A stretch of 7,625 nucleotides of DNA, taken from Saprospiraceae bacterium. Lineage in GTDB: Bacteria > Bacteroidota > Bacteroidia > Chitinophagales > Saprospiraceae. The notes under the pieces are model-generated. The model was not told the origin of the DNA. It worked only from the letters and a program-made list of their open reading frames with translations, and made no database searches. Below, piece by piece: positions 1-5,186 of the stretch. The translations under genes and the position numbers were made by a program. The DNA is taken from the NCBI GenBank assembly GCA_027031145.1, contig JALVEG010000542.1:1-7625 (forward strand). The letters run 5' to 3'. How positions within the stretch are numbered: the stretch's first letter is position 1; every line of letters begins with the position of its first letter.

Positions 1-8
1 ATACAATA

Positions 9-665
9 ATGAAATATAATGGAGAAATATCGCCATACGATATATCCGGTTTACTTGCTTACGACAAGTATTTAATCGCCGTATATTATGATGATGATAG
101 GAAAATAATGCAATTTCTGGTTATTGATATTGAAAATAAAAATATAAAAGAAAATCTTATATTTTCGGCAGGTAGTGCAATATTTGATTGTAACATTACG
201 GATAATTTTGCCAATGTTTCTTGTTCAAAATTAAAATTTTCGTATAACCTTAATACCGGTGATTATTTTATTGATGAAGGAGATGAAATTGGTAATAATA
301 TATACTCTATTTCAGATGTATCTATAAATGAATATGAAAAAATATCAATTGTTTTATTCAATACATTTGATTATTTGAATGCGTATGATTTTAATGATAG
401 TGATTTGCTTTGGAAATGTTATGATCATTATTCCAGAATATTGCCGCTGCATTTAATAGATTCCAAAGGAAATAAATTTACTTATCTGATAAAATCCGAT
501 AGAACTTTTTTAAGTTTAATAGATCCATACACAGGAATAATCAAAGCGCATTTGAAAAATGATTATATATATGATATTCATAATTCACATATTTATAATA
601 ATGATGAAATAATCCTATTAAATGACAAAAGAGAATTGACAAAAATTAAAATAATTAAGAAATAA
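9..665 (+). CDS. Beta-propeller-like hypothetical protein, possibly 5'-truncated
   Basis: I do not recognise a named family. The 218-residue product is rich in alternating hydrophobic strands and contains at least four short units of the type strand, Asp/Asn turn, strand: around residues 35-46 (FLVIDIENKNIKE), 78-90 (YNLNTGDYF), 122-137 (YLNAYDFNDSDLLWK) and 166-183 (FLSLIDPYTGIIKAHLK). The last two resemble PQQ/WD-type propeller blades (hydrophobic-xALDxxTGxxxWK), so a partial beta-propeller fold is inferred. No signal peptide or membrane segment follows the first ATG. The reading frame is still open at the left edge, so ATG at 9 may be an internal Met of a longer protein, which would also explain too few blades for a closed propeller. 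No enzyme motif is visible. It could be an accessory or immunity-like protein, but nothing in the sequence shows this. Confidence 0.6.
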   Translation: MKYNGEISPYDISGLLAYDKYLIAVYYDDDRKIMQFLVIDIENKNIKENLIFSAGSAIFDCNITDNFANVSCSKLKFSYNLNTGDYFIDEGDEIGNNIYSISDVSINEYEKISIVLFNTFDYLNAYDFNDSDLLWKCYDHYSRILPLHLIDSKGNKFTYLIKSDRTFLSLIDPYTGIIKAHLKNDYIYDIHNSHIYNNDEIILLNDKRELTKIKIIKK

Positions 666-882
666 ATCCGGATGTTAAAAACTGATAGAAGTAGTGGGAT
701 TCCTAAAAGGGGAAAAAATTACTCAAATATTTGTTGACACACTTCAAAAACCCTGAATAATAATTATTATCACTTTTTACCCAAACACCACAGATAAAGG
801 TGAACCATAAACAGGATTGGAAAAAAGCTATGAATTTATAAATGACATTGAAGATTGAATAAAAACTAAATTAACATTGAGT
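666..882. other. Intergenic spacer with a decayed-looking reading frame
   Basis: No intact gene is visible. In the plus frame through 793-858 the translation reads DKGEP, a stop (TAA 808-810), then TGLEKSYEFINDIED and a stop (TGA 856-858). This has protein-like composition but no start codon, and it ends 24 bases before the ATG of the next gene. It may be the remnant of a longer gene. A perfect AT palindrome (ATAATAATTATTAT) lies at 757-770. TTGACA at 734-739 with AATAAT at 756-761 looks like a classical sigma-70 promoter, but that is not the usual form in this phylum and may be chance. Confidence 0.35.
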
Positions 883-1122
883 ATGAAATATAAAATAATG
901 ATTGTTATAGTATTAGCTATATTGTTAAATATATCTGTAGCGATGAGATGGAATACAAATATATTCTTTATGATTGGTGAATTGTTTTTATTAGGTATTT
1001 TATACTTGGTTATCTCCGCATTATTTTATTTTTTCACTAAAAAGTATAAGAAGGGAATAATTGATTTTGTGTTATTTATCATTTTATGTCTTTTAGGTTC
1101 ATTGACTTTTGTTTTTATATAA
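883..1122 (+). CDS. Small three-helix membrane protein of unknown function
   Basis: The 79-residue product is almost wholly hydrophobic. It has three probable membrane segments at about residues 4-20, 27-51 and 58-78, with a basic loop KKYKK at 53-57 between the second and third; by the positive-inside rule that loop should face the cytoplasm. I chose ATG at 883. A TTG two codons upstream (877) would give 81 residues and cannot be excluded, but neither start has a ribosome binding site and TTG is the rarer choice. No catalytic or binding motif is visible. The following gene has the same length class and helix order and shares the segment ILLNI(S/T)V (residues 13-19 here), so the two are probably diverged copies. 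Small membrane proteins beside decayed accessory DNA are sometimes immunity proteins, but here that is only a guess. Confidence 0.6.
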   Translation: MKYKIMIVIVLAILLNISVAMRWNTNIFFMIGELFLLGILYLVISALFYFFTKKYKKGIIDFVLFIILCLLGSLTFVFI

Positions 1123-1144
1123 ATTTTATAGATCACTCTAAAAC

Positions 1145-1447
1145 ATGACAAGCGCTAAAACAAACAATCTCAGTATTAAATTTATCAATTATACATTTAT
1201 CTTTGCCGCCATTGCATTATGTATAATGGGTTCATCAAATATATTGTTAAATATAACTGTAATTTCATTTTTTAGCTTTTCATTTGTTTTAGTATTTCTA
1301 GTATTTGCAATTATTAAATTGATTAATAAAAAAAAGAAAAGTGCAATTTTTTATTTTATCGTCGCACTTGGATTTTCAGTTTACTGGTATATAAGTATTG
1401 GATTGTTAATGTTAATATTTGGAGGACATTCAGTTGGGGAATGGTGA
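1145..1447 (+). CDS. Small membrane protein, likely paralogue of the preceding gene
   Basis: The product has 100 residues, with a short polar N-terminus (1-12) and hydrophobic segments at about 14-38, 39-60 and 66-93. A lysine cluster NKKKK (61-65) lies before the last segment, at the same relative place as KKYKK in the neighbour. ILLNITV at 33-39 matches ILLNISV of the upstream gene in frame, and the underlying DNA (1241-1261 versus 919-939) agrees at 20 of 21 bases. The ATG lies 22 bases after the upstream stop, so the two could be co-transcribed. The C-terminus (GGHSVGEW) is short and polar. No family is recognised and no function can be assigned. The start is taken as the first ATG in the frame after the upstream gene. 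Confidence 0.6.
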   Translation: MTSAKTNNLSIKFINYTFIFAAIALCIMGSSNILLNITVISFFSFSFVLVFLVFAIIKLINKKKKSAIFYFIVALGFSVYWYISIGLLMLIFGGHSVGEW

Positions 1448-1670
1448 ACGCCGTTTAATATTTGGAAAACATTCAAAGCCTTCTACCTTCGGCTATAGTG
1501 TGTCCGAAAACCGAAATAAGAGATTCCCCCGATTTAGAAACCGGAATTAATTTTTTGAGCTATCATCTTATTAGGAAAAAGGCATCAAGCCGAAAAGTTG
1601 TGAATTAGCATCTATTCTTAGTTTGGGTAGTTGTTAAGAGACCTTATTCATTTTTGAACGTTAAAAAATA

Positions 1671-1698
1671 AATAGCTATTCCGATTTTGATAAATCGG
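1671..1698. repeat. Two adjacent perfect palindromes
   Basis: AATAGCTATT (1671-1680) is a perfect 10-base palindrome. It abuts directly a perfect hairpin at 1681-1698: stem CCGATTT, loop TGAT, stem AAATCGG. The hairpin is followed by TTCACTAATT rather than a T run, so it is a poor intrinsic terminator on the plus strand. An operator, a recombination scar or a weak terminator for upstream transcription are all possible. Confidence 0.4.
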
Positions 1699-1765
1699 TT
1701 CACTAATTATTTAATATTCTCCATATTATATAAAATTAAATATGTTTTTATCAAAAATAGATAAT

Positions 1766-1793
1766 TTTCAATCAATCAGCTGTCATATATTTG
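1766..1793 (+). promoter_or_regulatory. Bacteroidetes-type promoter candidate for the 1816 gene
   Basis: TATATTTG at 1786-1793 is a perfect match to the phylum's -7 element TAnnTTTG. The upstream element is only approximate (TTTC at 1766-1769, 16 bases before the -7 box). Transcription would begin near 1800, leaving a leader of about 16 bases before the ATG. That is compatible with translation without a Shine-Dalgarno sequence. Confidence 0.45.
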
Positions 1794-1815
1794 CAATATA
1801 ATAATAATCATTCTT

Positions 1816-2430
1816 ATGAAAAAAGTAATTTTATCATTGATAACAGGATTTATTTTAAATAATACTGCATTTAGTCAGGATACATTAACATTAAAAAATC
1901 ATGATGTTCTTATTTTAAACATTCTTCAAATGGATGAAAGTAATATTTTTTATTACAGACAAAATGATAGTACGGGAACAATTGAATCATTAAACTGGAA
2001 TAAAATAGAATCTATTAACTTTTATAAAAATGATCTTGCAATCATCAATCAGGATTCTATTGAAGAACAAGAAAACACGTATGATTTTAATCAAAATCCT
2101 GTAGGGCTGTCTTTGGATATACTACCCGGTATCGGTGCTTCTATCAATTTTGATGTTAGTAACGATGTTAATCTATCTGTAGGTACCGGATTACTATATT
2201 CCAAATTAGGAAGTAAATTCTATATATCGAAAAAAAGAAAAAAGGGGAGAACATTTATTTCAACAAATTTTTACAGAATTTTTATTACACACAAGAACTA
2301 TCTGAATTTTAATTATGGTATAGAATACAGGAAAAAGAATAAAATAAATTTTACGATTGAAGGTGGTGTATTTGTTTCAACAGAAATTATTTTTCCATTG
2401 GTAAGTTTTGGAATCGGACGAAGATTTTAA
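1816..2430 (+). CDS. Exported protein with N-terminal Bacteroidetes domain and beta-barrel-like C-terminus
   Basis: The 204-residue product begins with a signal peptide (MKKVILSLITGFILNNTAFS), with predicted cleavage before Gln21 in the S|QD context typical of this phylum. Residues 21-74 form a small strand-rich domain of the pattern QDxLxLKNxxxLxxxIL(x)nYYR...IxxINFYKN. It is seen before beta-barrel or other domains in many exported Bacteroidetes proteins of unknown role. From about residue 92 the sequence alternates hydrophobic and polar residues in glycine-rich strands (PVGLSLDILPGIGASINF, LSVGTGLLYS, FNYGIEYR, FTIEGGVFVS) and ends in GIGRRF with a terminal Phe. This suggests a small outer-membrane beta-barrel inserted by the Bam machinery. 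The next gene has the same layout and a near-identical GIEYR strand, so this is one of a paralogous pair. Ligand or partner is unknown; a soluble periplasmic beta-sandwich is the main alternative. Confidence 0.75.
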   Translation: MKKVILSLITGFILNNTAFSQDTLTLKNHDVLILNILQMDESNIFYYRQNDSTGTIESLNWNKIESINFYKNDLAIINQDSIEEQENTYDFNQNPVGLSLDILPGIGASINFDVSNDVNLSVGTGLLYSKLGSKFYISKKRKKGRTFISTNFYRIFITHKNYLNFNYGIEYRKKNKINFTIEGGVFVSTEIIFPLVSFGIGRRF

Positions 2431-2491
2431 AATAAAACAGTATCTAATCAGGTAGAGTGCTTTTGAGATTAAATAAAAAAAATTTAAACAG

Positions 2492-3304
2492 ATGAAAAAG
2501 ATATTAAACATTGTAATTATATTATTATTGACTTTTCAATACTTATATTCCCAGGATATTATTCTTTTGAAAAACGGAAAATCATTAAAAACCAAGGTTC
2601 TTATGGTTCAAAACGAACTGGTTTATTACAGGTCTTTTAATGATTCTTCACATGATATAAAAACCATTAAATTAAAAAATATACAAAATGTATATCTTAA
2701 TGAACAAATAAAACCCAAGAAGAATATTCCTGTTAAAAAGGATTCTGTTAACAATTCCACTAACAGTAATTTAGCTCTAAAAACTATCATGGAAAACAAG
2801 GATACTACAATCATTTCCATGCAAATAAGTCATGAACAAAAAAACACTAAATTGATAAAAACCAGGATACCACATAAAAAGCGAATTGGTATCGGAACTG
2901 ATATATTTTTCACAGAAAAAAATGAAAGATTTACCGGTCTGAGTATTGATTTTTATTTTCACAGATATTTCAATTCAGCAATTGGTTACGGATATTTACA
3001 AGGGAATCCAAATCCTTATGCAGTAGGGACGATAATTTTCCCTTTGAAGAACACTAACTGGTCTGTAATAACAGCTTATCAAATTATAAAATTAAATAAA
3101 AAAACTATCAACAATCTTGAAATCTTTTCAGAAGATAAAAAAATTGATAACGCTTTTTATAATATTTTTAATTTTGGTATCGAATACAGGGATGACACCG
3201 GACTGAGTTCCAAACTTTGGATTGGAGCCGCTATTATCGGTGCATCCGACATAAACAAATATTCCGGTATATTGATGGGATTTCGTATAGCAGGACATAT
3301 TTGA
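2492..3304 (+). CDS. Exported protein, paralogue of the preceding gene with a longer linker
   Basis: The 270-residue product has a signal peptide (MKKILNIVIILLLTFQYLYS) cleaved before Gln21. The N-terminal domain at 21-74 (QDIILLKNGKSLKTKVLMV, ELVYYRSF, IKTIKLKNIQNVYLNEQ) matches the preceding protein position for position. It differs in a charged, Lys/Asn/Ser-rich linker at about 75-128 that the neighbour lacks. The C-terminal part (about 132-270) again shows Gly- and aromatic-rich alternating strands (GIGTDIFF, LSIDFYFHRYF, AIGYGYLQG, FNFGIEYRDD, LWIGAAIIGA, GILMGFRIAGHI), consistent with a barrel or beta-sandwich at the outer membrane. It starts 61 bases after the upstream stop with no convincing promoter between, so the two genes are probably co-transcribed. 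Function is unknown. It ends 6 bases from the stop of the convergent fhs gene. Confidence 0.75.
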   Translation: MKKILNIVIILLLTFQYLYSQDIILLKNGKSLKTKVLMVQNELVYYRSFNDSSHDIKTIKLKNIQNVYLNEQIKPKKNIPVKKDSVNNSTNSNLALKTIMENKDTTIISMQISHEQKNTKLIKTRIPHKKRIGIGTDIFFTEKNERFTGLSIDFYFHRYFNSAIGYGYLQGNPNPYAVGTIIFPLKNTNWSVITAYQIIKLNKKTINNLEIFSEDKKIDNAFYNIFNFGIEYRDDTGLSSKLWIGAAIIGASDINKYSGILMGFRIAGHI

Positions 3305-3324
3305 TAAATGCTAACTCAGTCCTG
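3291..3324 (+). terminator. Possible weak terminator hairpin at the convergent gene ends
   Basis: CAGGAC (3291-3296) and GTCCTG (3319-3324) form a 6-base stem enclosing both stop codons. ATTT (3299-3302) and AAAT (3306-3309) can pair inside it. The plus-strand continuation TAATTTT gives a modest T-rich tail, so it could end transcription of the exported-protein operon. No T run follows on the minus strand. The stem is short, with unpaired bases between its two parts, so it may be accidental. Confidence 0.3.
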
Positions 3325-4984
3325 TAATTTTCCCTTTTACATCAATATGCATGCCTGCGCTTGCCGGTCTGGAAGGAAGTCCGGGCATACGCATCAACTT
3401 ACCCAAAATCGGAATAATAAATCCGGCTCCTGTGTTGATTTCCACTTCTCTGACAAATACATTAAAGTTTTCCGGGCGTCCGTATTTTGAAGGATTATCA
3501 GAAAGTGATTTTTGAGTTTTAGCCATTACAACAGGCAAATGACCATAACCGAGTTTTTCTATTTTCTTTATAGTAGAAAGTGCTTTTTTCGAATATTCAA
3601 CTGCATCAGCACCATATATTTCCCTGGCTATCAGACATATTTTATCTTTTACAGGTTGATTCCAGTCATAGAGCGGTTTAAAATGATTTTCTTTCTTTTT
3701 GATAATTCCAACTACTTCCTCTGCAAGTTCCAGCATACCTTCTCCTCCTTTTTCCCATTCTTCCGCTCTTAAAGCATTAACGCCCAATTCTTTGGATTTT
3801 GCAATCACCAGATCAATTTCTTCTTTGGTATCAGTCGGAAATACATTTATCGCAATTACCGGATTTATACCGAATTTCCTGATATTTTCAATATGTTTTT
3901 CAAGATTCGGCATTCCTTTTTGTACTGCTTCCACGTTTGGAATTCCGTAATTCTTTTCTCCACCATGATATCTCAATGCTCTTATTGTTGCAACCAATAC
4001 CACGGCTTCAGGATTTAGGTTAGCATAAACGCTTTTTATATTTAAAAATTTTTCCGCTCCGAGATCCGCTCCGAAACCGGCTTCAGTAACAACATATTTG
4101 CTCAAAGAAAGTCCCATTTCTGTTGCGATAATTGAATTTGTTCCCTGAGCAATATTAGCAAATGGCCCTCCATGGATAATAGCAGGATTGTGCTCCAGAG
4201 TTTGTACCAAATTTGGTTTAATTGCATCTTTAAGCAATATGGTCATTGCATCCTGTGCATGCAAATCCCTTGCATAAACAGGATTGCCATCCAGATCCAA
4301 TCCGACTAAAATATTGCCTAGTTTCCCTTTTAGATCTTCAAGGTTTTTTGCAAGACAAAGAATTGCCATCACTTCAGAGGCAGGAGTGATATTGAATCCG
4401 TCTTCCCTTGGAACACCATCTGTTTTACCTCCAAGACCGATGACCGTATTTCGAAGTGAACGGTCATTCATGTCCATTACTCTTTTCCAAAAGATCTGTC
4501 TTACATCCAGACGCAATTCATTCTTGAAATGTATGTGATTATCGATCAATGCCGATAGCAGATTATTAGCTTTTTCTACAGCCGCAAAATCACCTGTAAA
4601 ATGAAGATTGATATCCTCCATTGGGATAACCTGCGCATAACCACCTCCTGCAGCGCCTCCTTTAATACCAAAAACAGGTCCAAGAGATGGCTCTCTTAGT
4701 ACAACGGTTGCTTGCTTGCCTATTTTATTGAGTCCGTCGGTAAGACCTACACTGACAGTTGTTTTCCCTTCTCCGGCAGGTGTAGGAGTCAATGCGGTAA
4801 CCAGAATTAAATGATGTTTTTTTATCTTGTTTTTATCGATCAGTCTTAAAGGTAATTTGGCTTTATAATTGCCATAAGGTTCGAGATCATCAATTTTGAT
4901 ATTTAGCTTTTTAGCTATTTTTTTTATTTTCAATAATTCCGTAGCATTCGCTATTTCTATATCTGATAAATATTTCTTATCCAT
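3311..4984 (-). CDS. fhs: Formate-tetrahydrofolate ligase (10-formyl-THF synthetase)
   Basis: This cytoplasmic enzyme joins formate to tetrahydrofolate using ATP, giving 10-formyl-THF for purine and formyl-Met synthesis and for one-carbon metabolism. The 557 residues match the usual monofunctional bacterial length. The nucleotide-binding loop TPAGEGKTT lies at 68-76 (Lys74). REPSLGPVFGIKGGAAGGG at 97-115 carries the conserved Arg97. EKANNLLSALIDNH (137-150), HGGPFANIAQG (271-281) and the folate-side EEWEKGGEGMLELAEE (408-423) are family signatures, and the conserved C-terminal block MPGLPSRPASAGMHIDV spans 533-549. All key residues are intact. The start at 4984 is the only suitable ATG before the conserved N-terminal helix; an upstream ATG at about -11 is out of frame. 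It is monocistronic here, divergent from thrS and tail to tail with the exported-protein pair. No folate riboswitch is visible in the leader. Confidence 0.97.
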   Translation of the reverse strand: MDKKYLSDIEIANATELLKIKKIAKKLNIKIDDLEPYGNYKAKLPLRLIDKNKIKKHHLILVTALTPTPAGEGKTTVSVGLTDGLNKIGKQATVVLREPSLGPVFGIKGGAAGGGYAQVIPMEDINLHFTGDFAAVEKANNLLSALIDNHIHFKNELRLDVRQIFWKRVMDMNDRSLRNTVIGLGGKTDGVPREDGFNITPASEVMAILCLAKNLEDLKGKLGNILVGLDLDGNPVYARDLHAQDAMTILLKDAIKPNLVQTLEHNPAIIHGGPFANIAQGTNSIIATEMGLSLSKYVVTEAGFGADLGAEKFLNIKSVYANLNPEAVVLVATIRALRYHGGEKNYGIPNVEAVQKGMPNLEKHIENIRKFGINPVIAINVFPTDTKEEIDLVIAKSKELGVNALRAEEWEKGGEGMLELAEEVVGIIKKKENHFKPLYDWNQPVKDKICLIAREIYGADAVEYSKKALSTIKKIEKLGYGHLPVVMAKTQKSLSDNPSKYGRPENFNVFVREVEINTGAGFIIPILGKLMRMPGLPSRPASAGMHIDVKGKITGLS

Positions 4985-5047
4985 GATTTATACATTTTTT
5001 TCATACCAAAAACATCTTACCGGAATAGGTTGATATTTTAAACGGTA

Positions 5048-5077
5048 CAAAGATGGTTTATTTTGGATAGATTACAA
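5048..5077 (-). promoter_or_regulatory. Bacteroidetes-type promoter candidate for fhs
   Basis: Read on the minus strand, CATCTTTG (complement of 5048-5055) matches TAnnTTTG with one mismatch. It lies 19 bases after TTG within TTTTG (complement of 5075-5079). This is the expected -33/-7 spacing for the phylum. Transcription would start near 5041, leaving a leader of roughly 57 bases with no evident structure. Confidence 0.5.
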
Positions 5078-5126
5078 AATGCAATATAAAAAAGCCAGTG
5101 GATATTATATATTATTATTGACTTCA

Positions 5127-5157
5127 TTGCAATTATCAACATTTATCTTTACTTTTG
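5127..5157 (+). promoter_or_regulatory. Bacteroidetes-type promoter candidate for thrS
   Basis: TACTTTTG at 5150-5157 is an exact match to TAnnTTTG, and TTG at 5127-5129 lies 20 bases upstream, an ideal -33/-7 pair. Transcription would start near 5164, about 20 bases before the ATG. That leaves no room for a T-box or other leader regulation of the synthetase gene. Confidence 0.6.
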
Positions 5158-5186
5158 CGCTTTTATTATTATAAAAATAATTAGTT

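Larger units (their letters stand above)
1448..1815. other. 368-base gene-free region with orphan open frame
   Basis: No complete gene is visible. The left half (about 1448-1610) is clearly richer in G+C than the AT-rich flanks. It contains a plus-strand frame open from the stop at 1456-1458 to TAG at 1606-1608, 49 codons with no ATG. It includes PDLETGINFLSYHLIRKK and looks protein-like, which suggests a fragment of a former coding or mobile sequence, but I cannot identify a parent family. The right half is AT-rich, holding two adjacent palindromes (1671-1698) and then the promoter candidate for the next gene (about 1766-1793). No tRNA, direct terminal repeats or transposase fragment was recognised. 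Confidence 0.4.

Noticed and set aside
734..761. TTGACA with AATAAT at 16-base spacing, a textbook sigma-70 promoter
   Set aside because: The other promoters in the window follow the Bacteroidetes -33/-7 pattern and AT-rich spacers produce such matches by chance. Not listed as a promoter.
877..882. TTG start for the first small membrane protein
   Set aside because: An ATG follows two codons later with equal context; the TTG start is kept only as an alternative.
2458..2465. TGCTTTTG as a -7 element for the 2492 gene
   Set aside because: One mismatch to TAnnTTTG and no TTG/TTTG at the right distance upstream, so co-transcription with the preceding gene is the simpler reading.
2626..2962. Minus-strand open frames of about 60 codons inside the second exported-protein gene
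   Set aside because: They are antisense to a well-supported coding gene, have no homologous features and are explained as shadows.
3308..4538. Several plus-strand open frames opposite fhs
   Set aside because: They lie wholly antisense to an intact, strongly conserved gene and show low-complexity Phe/Ser-rich shadow translations.
4985..5186. Possible riboswitch or T-box between fhs and thrS
   Set aside because: The predicted leaders are only about 57 and 20 bases, and neither holds the needed helices or a T-box sequence.
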